Shown one piece after another: positions 33,750 through 42,207 of a DNA stretch of 43,414 nt. The translations under genes were made by a program, and so were the position numbers. The stretch comes from Clostridiales bacterium (GTDB lineage Bacteria; Bacillota; Clostridia; Oscillospirales; UBA644). Below the pieces are notes generated by a model. The model worked only from the letters and a program-made list of their open reading frames with translations, made no database searches and was not told where the DNA came from. Location of the stretch: NCBI GenBank assembly GCA_016281915.1, contig JAEEJO010000062.1, positions 1-43,414 of the forward strand, read 5' to 3'. Position 1 is the stretch's first letter. Each line of letters begins with the position of its first letter.

Positions 33750-34796
33750 ATGAAAAAAAAGTATTCTTTTGTGATAATAATCGCGCTGCTCATTGCAGTT
33801 TTGACGGGCTGCGGCGAAATTGAAACCAAAAACAGCAGGCTCTCGATCGTAACTACTGTTTTTCCCGAATATGACTGGGTTTTGAACATTCTCGGTGAAA
33901 AGGCTGCAGACGCAGACGTGACATTACTGCTTGACAACGGAGTGGATATCCACAGCTATCAGCCGACAACTGAAGACATTGTTAAGATCTCGACGTGCAA
34001 CGTTTTTATTTACGTTGGCGGAGAGTCTGACAACTGGGTAAAAGACGCGTTAAGAGGTTCGGCAAACAGCGACATGATAGTTATCAATCTTCTTGAAACG
34101 CTTGGTGAAGACGCGAAAGAGGAAGAAGAAGTTGAAGGAATGCAGCACGAAGAGCATGACCATGACGAGCACGATCATGAAGAAACCGACCACGAAGAGC
34201 ATGACCACGACGAACACGATCATGAAGAAGCCGAGCATGAAGAGCACGATGACGAACCGGAATTTGACGAACACGTATGGCTTTCGCTGAAAAACGCCGA
34301 AAAGCTTTGCAAAGAAATTGCAGTCAGACTGGGAGAAGCCGACAATGCAAACAGGGAGACTTATTCGCTGAATGCCGCTGATTATATAGTAAAGCTCAGA
34401 GCACTTGACAGCAAATACGCCGACGCAGTAAGGAACGGAAGAGTAAACACACTGTTATTCGGAGACAGATTTCCTTTCAGATATCTTACAGATGATTACG
34501 GATTGAATTATTACGCAGCTTTCGCAGGATGTTCCGCAGAAACGGAAGCAAGCTTTGAGACGATAGTATTTCTGGCGAACAAAGTGGATGAGCTTGGTCT
34601 GAATGCGATAATACGTCTTGAAACTTCGGACGGAAAGATCGCACAGACGATAAAGGATAACACAAAAGAGAAAAATCAGGTTATTTTGCAGCTTGATTCG
34701 TTGCAGTCTACTACTGCTGACGATTTAAAAAACGGAACGACATATATTTCGGTTATGGAAAAGAACCTCGAAGCGATCATAGAAGCTTTGAAGTAA
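33750..34796 (+). CDS. znuA: Zinc-binding lipoprotein of ABC transporter (ZnuA/AdcA-like)
   Basis: This 348-residue cluster A-I binding protein has a signal peptide with lipobox L-T-G-C near residue 20. Metal ligands expected of the family appear in D-I-H-S-Y-Q-P and F-D-E-H-V-W-L-S. Between them, residues ~128-172 form a loop very rich in His, Asp and Glu, built from 15-residue repeats, as in zinc-specific ZnuA/AdcA proteins; it probably gathers zinc. Start ATG 33750 is used because GGAGG lies 5-9 nt before it, overlapping an in-frame ATG at 33738. It lies 38 nt after zur and 8 nt before znuC. Confidence 0.93.
   Translation: MKKKYSFVIIIALLIAVLTGCGEIETKNSRLSIVTTVFPEYDWVLNILGEKAADADVTLLLDNGVDIHSYQPTTEDIVKISTCNVFIYVGGESDNWVKDALRGSANSDMIVINLLETLGEDAKEEEEVEGMQHEEHDHDEHDHEETDHEEHDHDEHDHEEAEHEEHDDEPEFDEHVWLSLKNAEKLCKEIAVRLGEADNANRETYSLNAADYIVKLRALDSKYADAVRNGRVNTLLFGDRFPFRYLTDDYGLNYYAAFAGCSAETEASFETIVFLANKVDELGLNAIIRLETSDGKIAQTIKDNTKEKNQVILQLDSLQSTTADDLKNGTTYISVMEKNLEAIIEALK
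34146..34256 (+). repeat. 45-bp tandem repeat encoding the His-rich zinc loop
   Basis: Two full 45-bp units (34146-34190 and 34191-34235) and a partial third encode the pattern H-E-E-H-D-H-D-E-H-D-H-E-E-x-x. The first two differ only at a few bases. Such repeats can change copy number by slippage without breaking the frame. Confidence 0.85.
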
Positions 34797-34804
34797 GGAG
34801 AATT

Positions 34805-35515
34805 ATGGTTTTACTGACATGTAAAGATCTTTCCCTCGGATATGAGGGTCATGCAATAGTAAAAAACCTGAATTTTGAAATAAATCAGGGTGATTATGTC
34901 TGCATCGTGGGCGAAAACGGTTCGGGGAAAAGCACTCTGATGAAAACGATACTTGGTCTTCAGCCGCCGCTTGAAGGAAAGGTGATCACAGGCGACGGAT
35001 TCAGACAGACAGAGATCGGATATCTGCCACAGCAAAGCATAGTTCAGAAGGATTTTCCCGCTTCGGTATGGGAGATAGTTTTGTCGGGCTGTTCAAACAG
35101 GATGGGGCTTCGTCCTTTTTATAATTCCCAAGAAAAGCGCGACGCAAAGGAAAACATTGAAAAAATGGGTATGTCTGATCATATCAGAAGCTGTTACAGA
35201 GAGCTTTCGGGCGGGCAGCAGCAGCGTGTGCTCCTTGCAAGAGCGCTTTGCGCAACAAGGAAAATGATACTTCTTGACGAGCCTGTGACCGGGCTTGACC
35301 CGATAGTCACAGGAGAGATATACGACATCGTTTATAATCTCAACCGCAAAGACGGAATAACCGTTGTGATGATCTCTCACGATATCGAAGCGGCGATGAA
35401 ATATGCGACGAAAATAATACATATCGGCAAAACCGTTTTCTGCGGAACGAAAGACGAATATCTTTCAAGTATGGAAGCGAAGCTTTTTCTGAAGGACGGT
35501 GAACATAATGGCTGA
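34805..35515 (+). CDS. znuC: Zinc ABC transporter ATP-binding protein
   Basis: This is a 236-residue cytoplasmic ATPase. Walker A G-E-N-G-S-G-K-S-T near residue 37, signature L-S-G-G-Q-Q-Q-R near 135, Walker B M-I-L-L-D-E-P near 155 and switch S-H-D near 192 are all present. Length is typical of cluster A-I transporters. Start ATG 34805, with AAGGAG formed at the znuA stop. It overlaps the start of znuB by 8 nt. Confidence 0.95.
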   Translation: MVLLTCKDLSLGYEGHAIVKNLNFEINQGDYVCIVGENGSGKSTLMKTILGLQPPLEGKVITGDGFRQTEIGYLPQQSIVQKDFPASVWEIVLSGCSNRMGLRPFYNSQEKRDAKENIEKMGMSDHIRSCYRELSGGQQQRVLLARALCATRKMILLDEPVTGLDPIVTGEIYDIVYNLNRKDGITVVMISHDIEAAMKYATKIIHIGKTVFCGTKDEYLSSMEAKLFLKDGEHNG

Positions 35516-36362
35516 TCTTTTTGAAAAGCTTGTGCTTTATTTCAGATATCCCTTCGTCATATATGCGCTCATTGTAGGAGTGCTGATAGCGCTTTGCTCG
35601 TCTTTGCTCGGCGTAACGCTTGTGCTGAAAAGGTTCTCATTTATCGGCGACGGTCTTTCGCACGTAGCTTTCGGAGCAATGGCACTTGCAGCGGTATTCG
35701 ACATGACGAACAATATGCCGCTTGTGCTGGCAATAACGGTGATATGCGCGGTTCTTCTTCTTCACGTAGGACAGAACGCAAAGATCAAAGGTGACGCTGC
35801 GATCGCAATGATATCCGTCGGGGCGCTCGCGATAGGCTATCTTCTTCTTAACGTCTTTTCGAAATCAAGCAATATCTCGGGAGACGTCTGCTCTACCCTA
35901 TTCGGGTCTACGTCGATACTGACGCTTTCAAAAACGGAAGTGTGGATATGCGGAATTTTGTCGGTAATAACGGTAGCGGTATTCATTCTGTTTTACAATA
36001 AGATATTCTCTGTCACTTTCGATGAAAATTTTGCACGAGCCACCGGAACGAAAGCAGGTCTTTACAATCTTCTTATCGCGGTAATAATCGCCGTAATAAT
36101 CGTGCTTGCGATGAATCTTGTAGGTTCGCTGCTTATATCGGCTCTTGTTATCTTCCCGGCGCTGTCTTCAATGAGATTATTCAAAACGTTCAGATCGGTA
36201 ACGATATGTTCTGCGATTTTATCGGTCATATGCGCTTTTTCGGGAATAATTGTTTCGATTCTTGCCGGCACGCCGGTAGGATCGACGATAGTTGCCGTTG
36301 ATATAATCGCTTTCGCTCTGTTTTCAGCGATAGGAGCATTAAAAGGAGGAATAAAAAGATGA
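35508..36362 (+). CDS. znuB: Zinc ABC transporter permease
   Basis: This 284-residue ABC-3 family permease has about eight or nine membrane helices and the conserved early F-I-G-D-G-L-S-H-V-A-F-G block near residue 46. The later M-N-L-V-G-S-L-L-I-S-A-L-V-I-F-P-A block is also typical. ATG 35508 was chosen over GTG 35499; either is near AAGGACGGTG. The stop overlaps the next ATG (ATGA), so the lipoprotein gene is part of the operon. Confidence 0.94.
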   Translation: MADLFEKLVLYFRYPFVIYALIVGVLIALCSSLLGVTLVLKRFSFIGDGLSHVAFGAMALAAVFDMTNNMPLVLAITVICAVLLLHVGQNAKIKGDAAIAMISVGALAIGYLLLNVFSKSSNISGDVCSTLFGSTSILTLSKTEVWICGILSVITVAVFILFYNKIFSVTFDENFARATGTKAGLYNLLIAVIIAVIIVLAMNLVGSLLISALVIFPALSSMRLFKTFRSVTICSAILSVICAFSGIIVSILAGTPVGSTIVAVDIIAFALFSAIGALKGGIKR

Positions 36363-36790
36363 AACGGATCTTATGCGCTGCGATCGCCGCAATAATGTGT
36401 TTATCCCTGATCGCATGCTCGAAAAATTCGGAAACGAAACAGGAAAACGGTGCCGAATATATAGATCTTACGGTAATGAGCAGCACGATGGTATACTCGG
36501 AAGTGCTGAATATGATGATAATGCCAGAAGATTACATAGGCAAGAAGGTAAAGATGCACGGAGCGTTTTCATATGCGGAAGGTTTGGATAAATACTATTA
36601 CGCCTGCATAATCGCCGACGCTACGGCGTGCTGTTCGCAGGGAATAGAATTTGCTCTTAAAGAAGAAAAGAAGTTTCCGGACGAATTTCCGGAGCTTGGT
36701 GAAGAGATAACGGTCGAAGGAATATTCGATACTTATGTTGAAGACGGAATAACTTACTGTCAACTGAAAGACTCTGTAATGACAAAATAA
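36359..36790 (+). CDS. Small lipoprotein of the zinc operon, CCSQG motif
   Basis: This is a 143-residue secreted lipoprotein with lipobox L-I-A-C near residue 20. The mature part looks like one small beta-barrel domain: Y-I-G-K-K-V-K-M-H-G-A-F, then the central A-D-A-T-A-C-C-S-Q-G-I-E-F, then G-E-E-I-T-V-E-G-I-F-D-T-Y. The pattern suggests an OB-fold and recalls the paired-cysteine core of the TIGR03943/YcgQ proteins that accompany zinc transport; that comparison is inference. The start overlaps the znuB stop by 4 nt with AGGAGG upstream, and the operon terminator follows. It could be a zinc chaperone or a receptor partner of ZnuA. Function is not established. Confidence 0.85.
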   Translation: MKRILCAAIAAIMCLSLIACSKNSETKQENGAEYIDLTVMSSTMVYSEVLNMMIMPEDYIGKKVKMHGAFSYAEGLDKYYYACIIADATACCSQGIEFALKEEKKFPDEFPELGEEITVEGIFDTYVEDGITYCQLKDSVMTK

Positions 36791-36795
36791 ATTTT

Positions 36796-36831
36796 AAGAA
36801 CGGCTCGTCTAAGAGCCGTTCTTTTACTGTT
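36796..36831 (+). terminator. Intrinsic terminator of the zinc operon
   Basis: Perfect 11-bp stem AAGAACGGCTC / GAGCCGTTCTT (loop GTCTAA) with a TTTTACTGTTT tail. Confidence 0.88.
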
Positions 36832-36870
36832 TGCAATTCGGAATTTTTTTTGATAAGATTTTTACGCGTC

Positions 36871-36899
36871 TTGACAAAGCATTTATTATTATGTATAAT
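36871..36899 (+). promoter_or_regulatory. Sigma-A promoter of uraA-upp
   Basis: TTGACA (36871-36876), 17 nt, TATAAT (36894-36899): perfect consensus. The transcript would have a ~75-nt leader. Confidence 0.85.
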
Positions 36900-36919
36900 A
36901 AACGATAGTATATAAAATG

Positions 36920-36965
36920 GGTCGGTGCGGATACCGGTCCTAATAAAACATAGGGCTTGAAGCCC
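36920..36965 (+). promoter_or_regulatory. Structured leader before uraA
   Basis: Two hairpins fit: GGTCGGT with ACCGGTC (36920-36939, 6-nt loop GCGGAT, two G-U pairs), and GGGCT with AGCCC (36953-36965, TGA loop). A 13-nt linker separates them. The second ends 4 nt before the GGAGGT ribosome binding site. I do not recognise it as a PyrR site or a named riboswitch, and no terminator is seen. It may regulate translation of uraA. Confidence 0.4.
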
Positions 36966-36981
36966 AAACGGAGGTATATGT

Positions 36982-38370
36982 ATGAAATTGATCTATGGCG
37001 TTAACGACAAGCCTAAATTCGGTGCGCTGATCGTTTTCGCAATCCAGCAGTTGCTCGCAATAATGGCCGCAACTCTCGTAGTTCCCGTTATTATCGGACA
37101 CGGTATGAGCCCTGCCGCCGCGCTGTTCGGAGCAGGAATAGGAACTTTGGTCTACATTCTCTGCACTCAGAGAAAGAGCCCTGTTTTCCTCGGTTCCTCC
37201 TTCGCATTTCTCGGTTCTATGGCCGCTGCGTTTGCAGGCGGAGTTTCAATGGCAGTCGGATATCTCGGTCTTATCATCGGTGCGGCATTTGCCGGTCTTG
37301 TTTACGTTATCATTGCTATAGCGGTTAAAATCGCCGGCGTAAACTGGCTCAACAAGCTTATGCCTCCGGTTGTAATCGGTCCTACCGTTGCAATAATCGG
37401 TCTTTCTCTTGCAGGCAATGCTATCGGCGATCTCCAGGTCGGCGGAGTAACGAAAGAAGTAGTAGACGCTGAGGGCGTTGTTTCACAGGTTCCCGCTGCT
37501 AACGTTCTCATATGCGTTCTTATCGGTCTTGTTACGCTTATGGTAACGATACTCTGCTCAACATACGGCAAGAAAATGGCAAGACTTATCCCGTTTGTTT
37601 TAGGTATTCTTTCAGGCTACTGCCTTGCGACAATATTCACCATTATCGGAAACGCCGCAGATATAGACGCACTTAAAGTAATAAACTTCAGTGTTTTAAC
37701 AGATCTTGTAAAAGACGGCGTAGGTCTTTCTACATTCATCCAGCTTCCCGACTTCACATTTATGACTGCTCTCGGAGGATTTTCCGAGATCACAGGCGAA
37801 TATATCGCAAAGATCGCAGTTGCATATGTTCCCGTTGCGTTCGTTGTATTTGCAGAACACGTTGCAGACCATAAAAACATATCCACGATCATTGAAAAAG
37901 ACCTGCTTGAAGATCCCGGTCTTCACAGAACGCTTCTCGGTGACGGTATCGGTTCTTTCGCAGGCGCTATATTCGGCGGATGCCCGAACACGACATACGG
38001 CGAATCTATCGGCTGCGTAGCCATAACGAAAAACGCATCCGTTGTAACGATCATTGCCGCAGCTATAGGCGCGATACTCATTTCATTCCTTTCTCCGTTT
38101 GTTGCATTTGTCAACTCCATTCCAAAATGCGTTATGGGCGGCGTTTGCATGGCTCTTTACGGTTTCATCGCCGTATCAGGTCTTAAGATGCTCAAAAACG
38201 TTGACCTTGAACAGAACAGAAATCTCTTTGTTGCATCGGTCATCCTTATCGCAGGTATAGGCGGACTTACTCTGACATTCGGTCAGATCACGATCACTTC
38301 AGTAGCGTGCGCTCTCATACTCGGTATAATTGTAAACCTCATGGTTTCAAAATCAAAGGATAATCAGTAA
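36982..38370 (+). CDS. uraA: Uracil permease (NCS2 family)
   Basis: This 462-residue transporter imports uracil with protons and has about 14 membrane segments. It shows the N-terminal [14 protein letters not shown] block, the half-helix region with [10 protein letters not shown], and the [13 protein letters not shown] motif that is diagnostic for NCS2 nucleobase carriers. Start ATG 36982 with GGAGGT 6 nt upstream. Followed after 10 nt by upp, confirming a uracil role. Confidence 0.96.
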   Translation: MKLIYGVNDKPKFGALIVFAIQQLLAIMAATLVVPVIIGHGMSPAAALFGAGIGTLVYILCTQRKSPVFLGSSFAFLGSMAAAFAGGVSMAVGYLGLIIGAAFAGLVYVIIAIAVKIAGVNWLNKLMPPVVIGPTVAIIGLSLAGNAIGDLQVGGVTKEVVDAEGVVSQVPAANVLICVLIGLVTLMVTILCSTYGKKMARLIPFVLGILSGYCLATIFTIIGNAADIDALKVINFSVLTDLVKDGVGLSTFIQLPDFTFMTALGGFSEITGEYIAKIAVAYVPVAFVVFAEHVADHKNISTIIEKDLLEDPGLHRTLLGDGIGSFAGAIFGGCPNTTYGESIGCVAITKNASVVTIIAAAIGAILISFLSPFVAFVNSIPKCVMGGVCMALYGFIAVSGLKMLKNVDLEQNRNLFVASVILIAGIGGLTLTFGQITITSVACALILGIIVNLMVSKSKDNQ

Positions 38371-38380
38371 GGAGAAACAG

Positions 38381-39010
38381 ATGGGAAAGGTAACGATACT
38401 CGATCATCCTCTTATTCAGCATAAAACTACTATTCTCAGGCAGATTGAGACACCCAACAAGGAATTCCGTGAGAATATCGAAGAAATAACGATGCTTATG
38501 TGCTATGAAGCTCTCAGAGACCTTCCTCTTGAAGAGATAGATATAGAAACACCTATCTGCAAAACAAGACAAAAAGTTCTTAAGGGCAAAAAACTTGCGG
38601 TCGTTCCCATTCTTCGCGCAGGACTTGGCATGGTAAACGGTCTACTTTCACTCGTGCCGGCAGCAAAAGTCGGACATATAGGTATGTACCGCGATGAAAA
38701 GACACTTCAGCCCCACGAATATTACTGCAAGCTGCCTTCGGATATTCAGGAGAGACTTATTGTTGTTGTTGACCCTATGCTTGCCACCGGCGGTTCTGCC
38801 GTTGATGCGATATCACAGATAAAATCTTACGGCGGAACGCATATTAAATTCCTTTGCATAATCGCCGCACCCGAAGGCATCAAAGCTCTTTCCGAGGCGC
38901 ATCCGGACGTTGAGATAATCTGCGCAAACGTTGACGAACGGCTCAACGAAAACGGTTATATCGTACCCGGTCTCGGCGACGCGGGAGACAGGATTTTCGG
39001 AACGAAATAG
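38381..39010 (+). CDS. upp: Uracil phosphoribosyltransferase
   Basis: This 209-residue enzyme makes UMP from uracil and PRPP. The PRPP loop [12 protein letters not shown] lies near residue 129, the [10 protein letters not shown] block near 75 and the C-terminal uracil-binding [13 protein letters not shown] near 190. Length is standard. It lies 10 nt after uraA with TAAGGAG as stop and ribosome binding site; a terminator follows. Confidence 0.98.
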   Translation: MGKVTILDHPLIQHKTTILRQIETPNKEFRENIEEITMLMCYEALRDLPLEEIDIETPICKTRQKVLKGKKLAVVPILRAGLGMVNGLLSLVPAAKVGHIGMYRDEKTLQPHEYYCKLPSDIQERLIVVVDPMLATGGSAVDAISQIKSYGGTHIKFLCIIAAPEGIKALSEAHPDVEIICANVDERLNENGYIVPGLGDAGDRIFGTK

Positions 39011-39031
39011 AATAAAAATAATAACTAAAAC

Positions 39032-39079
39032 TACGGTCTGCCGAAAGGCAGACCGTATTGCTTGATATTATTTCTTTTT
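39032..39079 (+). terminator. Terminator after upp
   Basis: TACGGTCTGCC and its exact complement enclose a GAAA tetraloop (39032-39057), followed by a T-rich stretch to 39079. On the minus strand the flank is also T-rich (39011-39031 complement), so it probably also stops the convergent FtsX gene. Confidence 0.85.
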
Positions 39080-39080
39080 A

Positions 39081-41537
39081 TTATTCCCTTATAACGTCGC
39101 TTGTATCGCGGGAATACGTTCTGTTTACGGCGATGACGGCGAAAAGGAACGCCAGAAGCGCGGTTGCGGCGACAGAGAAAAGTAATGTCGGAAGATTTAG
39201 CGACAATGCGCCGAACATCTGTATTTCTTTTGCCGGAGTTACCGTTATTATATACGTTATCAGCGCTCCGATTGCAAAGCCGATCGCGGCGAGCTTTAAA
39301 AATCCCGCGAATATCCCGCCGAATATCATGCTTTTTGAATATCCGATAAACTTCTTTACCGCCGTTACGTACTGTCTTCTGTCCGTATAATATATACAAA
39401 CGATTATAACGTTCAGTATTATCATTACAGCAAGCGATGCGAGCGCATCCGTAGGACCGATTATTACTTCCGTAAGCTTCTGATCGTGTGATTCCGCCTG
39501 AGCGTTTCCCTCAAGTGCTGCAAGGAACGCTTCGTTTGCATTTTCAACGTTCATTTTCGTCCTACCGTCTATGAAATACGTGCCCATTTTGCCGTATGTG
39601 CCGAGAGCTGTATCGAGAGGCATAAACACCCATTCGTCAAGTCTTGTTACCGTTCCGTCAGGTTTGCCTGTTATGCCTATTACTTCATAATCAGTGCCTA
39701 TATATGTGAAATAAGCGGTTCCGTCTTCTCTTACCGTCGCAAAGTCTTCATAGGCTTTTTTACCCATTACAACTACTTTCTTTTGCCGCCCATCCCTCAG
39801 CTCCGCATCGCTGAAATATCTGCCTTCGAGAATATCGGGAAGAGCAACATTGCCTTCGTAATACGTTCCTCTTATATACGGAGCTTCGTCGGAATACGTT
39901 ATCGTTACGAATTTATCTATAACGTAATCTTCCGCAAGCCCTTTGTATTTCGGCTTTACTTCAATGTTTTCTCCGAGTGACGGATCGTTGTATACATCCA
40001 CCTTCTTTGTGTTTTCCGTATAGAAATGACGGTAATACATATCCACGCTGTTTATATGCACAAAATAGCTTACCGCAAATATAATGCAGAAGCTTATTAC
40101 CGCAAACGCGGTTACCGTTATTGTCTTATATATTCTACCCCTGCTGCTGCCAGTCTGCGTTTTATCTCTTATTACCGAGCTTAAATCTGTATGTTTTAGC
40201 CGTATGACTACTATTATGAGACTTATCAGCGCAAACAGTACGAGCATTGAAAGACATATTCCCCAGCCTGCATAAAAGCCGTATTCGCTTTCCGCAGGCA
40301 TAGTGTTCACATAATTCGTTATGATATTGCGTATTCCGTAAGCGTTTGAGCCGAGAATAAAGCCGAGAAGGGTATATATACATATTTCACCGACGACATA
40401 GGAGTATATATTGCCGAACGTGCCGCCGCTGATAAGATGAACGGCATAGTTTCGGATATTCGAGTTTATTCTGTTTACAGTCATAAGTATCACGGAGATA
40501 AACAAAAAGAAAACCGTTATATACGTTAACGCAAGACGGATATTCATGTTTTCTTTGTAATTGTTCGCAATCGAAACAGTATCGGTTTTGGGCTTGATAA
40601 AAGAGACTTTTTCGTCTAAACCGTGATTGTTAAGTACTGTCTGCATTGAATTGAGGACTTCTTTACTTCTTGTTTTTTCTACCAGAAGGAACCTGCGAAC
40701 ATATCCGGAAGCAAATGTCTGATAGCAATCGCCCAGATCCGTGCCGTCTGTAACGAACATATGCTGCGGTGTATATTCATTATAATGCCTGTCACTAAAG
40801 GGGAGTACGACTACTCTGTTATAACTGTATAGAGTATGGCCATGTATGTCGACATAGTTTTCGCCTTCAGCAACAAAGCCGATGACCTCAATCCTGACAG
40901 GAGCTTCTACTTCTGCGATTATTTGAGCATCATAAGTATCGCCGATTTTACAATACTTTTTAAAATCATATCCTAACAGGACAGGTACAACGGTGCCCTC
41001 ATCGTAAGTCAATTTAAAATCGTCCTCTTTAAAAAAATGTCCGGAATCCAATCTCGGAACACCGAATACATCAAAGAACAATCTGTCAACGAATATTTTG
41101 TGCCAAAAAGTTCTTATTCCGTCGGGAGATCTCTGAACAAGGCTGAATTCGGATTCGCTGCAGCCTTCTTCATCCCATGAGTCCAGAGTATCATAAACAT
41201 TCAGACTCGAAGTATCAATGTTGATTGCGAGATGAAGTCCGTCTATTTCTTTAAAATCATCAATTACGGAATCCATTTTTTCAACGAATCCGTTTTTATT
41301 TGATCCGCTGTATGGCTCGCCAATATGAAACATAGAGCCGAAATTGAAATCAAAACGGTAAAAATAATAGTTTGTATACGCGGTATTTACAGAAGTATAT
41401 TTATCATAAGAATAATTGACTTCAAAAGCAGCGGTAAATAATACAAAGGCGCTGACAGCAAGCTGAAAGATAAAAAGAAATGTGATGAACGGCTCTTTTT
41501 TTATACCATTCCAAATATTAAGAAAAATATTTCTCAT
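39081..41537 (-). CDS. FtsX-like ABC permease, 818 residues
   Basis: This large permease has eight membrane helices in the two-domain MacB/FtsX layout. One helix lies at about residues 15-37, an external domain to ~340, then three helices. A fifth helix near 480-505 is followed by a second external domain to ~710 and three final helices. The FtsX regions are recognisable around L-A-L-T-Y-I-T-V-F-F-L-F and A-V-M-I-I-L-N-V-I-I-V. No ATPase gene lies beside it. It follows a gene for a small secreted protein, with a terminator-like hairpin between, and resembles the partial gene at 1-109. It could export or tolerate the small protein, or act in envelope signalling. Confidence 0.85.
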   Translation of the reverse strand: MRNIFLNIWNGIKKEPFITFLFIFQLAVSAFVLFTAAFEVNYSYDKYTSVNTAYTNYYFYRFDFNFGSMFHIGEPYSGSNKNGFVEKMDSVIDDFKEIDGLHLAINIDTSSLNVYDTLDSWDEEGCSESEFSLVQRSPDGIRTFWHKIFVDRLFFDVFGVPRLDSGHFFKEDDFKLTYDEGTVVPVLLGYDFKKYCKIGDTYDAQIIAEVEAPVRIEVIGFVAEGENYVDIHGHTLYSYNRVVVLPFSDRHYNEYTPQHMFVTDGTDLGDCYQTFASGYVRRFLLVEKTRSKEVLNSMQTVLNNHGLDEKVSFIKPKTDTVSIANNYKENMNIRLALTYITVFFLFISVILMTVNRINSNIRNYAVHLISGGTFGNIYSYVVGEICIYTLLGFILGSNAYGIRNIITNYVNTMPAESEYGFYAGWGICLSMLVLFALISLIIVVIRLKHTDLSSVIRDKTQTGSSRGRIYKTITVTAFAVISFCIIFAVSYFVHINSVDMYYRHFYTENTKKVDVYNDPSLGENIEVKPKYKGLAEDYVIDKFVTITYSDEAPYIRGTYYEGNVALPDILEGRYFSDAELRDGRQKKVVVMGKKAYEDFATVREDGTAYFTYIGTDYEVIGITGKPDGTVTRLDEWVFMPLDTALGTYGKMGTYFIDGRTKMNVENANEAFLAALEGNAQAESHDQKLTEVIIGPTDALASLAVMIILNVIIVCIYYTDRRQYVTAVKKFIGYSKSMIFGGIFAGFLKLAAIGFAIGALITYIITVTPAKEIQMFGALSLNLPTLLFSVAATALLAFLFAVIAVNRTYSRDTSDVIRE

Positions 41538-41550
41538 AATTATTATTCCA

Positions 41551-41590
41551 AATAATAAAAAATACGCCGATTACAGTAAAAATCGGTGCA
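41551..41590 (-). terminator. Attenuator-like hairpin between secreted-protein and permease genes
   Basis: On the minus strand CCGATT (41586-41581 side) pairs with AATCGG (41572-41567 side) around TTTACTGT, followed by CGTATTTTTTATTATTT. The stem is short, so read-through into the permease gene is likely. This would give more small protein than permease. Confidence 0.6.
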
Positions 41591-41624
41591 ACAGCTGATT
41601 TGCGTTGAACCGTAATAAATTACC

Positions 41625-41960
41625 TCAATTTCCGTCTTGAATACAGTATGCATTCCAATAAGACAATAAGGGCAAAGAGCCGGAAATATCACAAATTCGG
41701 TACGGAGACCTCGAAGAACCAATGCCGATTATTTCAGCATTTATATCGTCATCAGCATTCGTCTGACCAACTATAATAGCATGCGGAGTATTTCCGCTAT
41801 ATGAGAATATCTCAACATATCCGCATACTTCGTATTCTTTTCTCCACTGAGGATATCCGGTCCATGAAACATTGTTGACAGCAAGCGCGGAGACGAGCGG
41901 GAATATCAGAGCGGAGACTACCAGAAAGGCCGCAAGTATGAGCGAAAATATTCTTTTCAT
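41625..41960 (-). CDS. Small secreted protein of unknown function
   Basis: This is a 111-residue protein with a clear signal peptide: M-K-R-I-F then a hydrophobic core and V-S-A-L-A, probably cut near residue 27. The mature part is ~84 residues, with W at the start (V-S-W-T-G-Y-P-Q-W), three cysteines, many G, S and Y, and a C-terminal S-Y-W-N-A-Y-C-I. I do not recognise a family. Size, secretion and the following FtsX-like permease recall lactococcin-972-type bacteriocin loci, but no family signature is certain. Start ATG 41958-41960 with GGGG upstream; a perfect promoter lies 48 nt before. Confidence 0.75.
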   Translation of the reverse strand: MKRIFSLILAAFLVVSALIFPLVSALAVNNVSWTGYPQWRKEYEVCGYVEIFSYSGNTPHAIIVGQTNADDDINAEIIGIGSSRSPYRICDISGSLPLLSYWNAYCIQDGN

Positions 41961-42008
41961 TTTGATTTCCCCTTTATTGGTTGATTAAGAGTAATTCTCT
42001 TTGTAATT

Positions 42009-42037
42009 ATTATACAATAAAATAAATACACTGTCAA
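42009..42037 (-). promoter_or_regulatory. Sigma-A promoter of the secreted-protein/permease operon
   Basis: Minus strand TTGACA (42032-42037), 17 nt, TATAAT (42009-42014): perfect consensus, with the same TATAATAATT extension as the promoter at 279-307. Confidence 0.83.
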
Positions 42038-42137
42038 TATAACATCTTGAACAAATATCTGTTATAATCTATTTAGGATTTTGTAAAAAAAACGAAACAT
42101 ACAATGGAAATACCCGATCCTTCATATATAATAATAA

Positions 42138-42159
42138 GCCGATACCATACGATAACGGC
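42138..42159 (-). terminator. Possible weak terminator after the carboxyltransferase gene
   Basis: On the minus strand GCCGTTA and TATCGGC pair with one mismatch, followed by TTATTATTATATATG. It is weak and the tail is not a T-run. Confidence 0.3.
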
Positions 42160-42207
42160 CTATTAATTAAAAAATATTAAGTTTATGCAAAAAAGCAGGT
42201 CGGTTTG

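Noticed and set aside
36906..36981. Known pyrimidine or purine riboswitch / PyrR site before uraA
   Set aside because: No PyrR-type anti-antiterminator sequence, no terminator and no conserved purine riboswitch core could be recognised.
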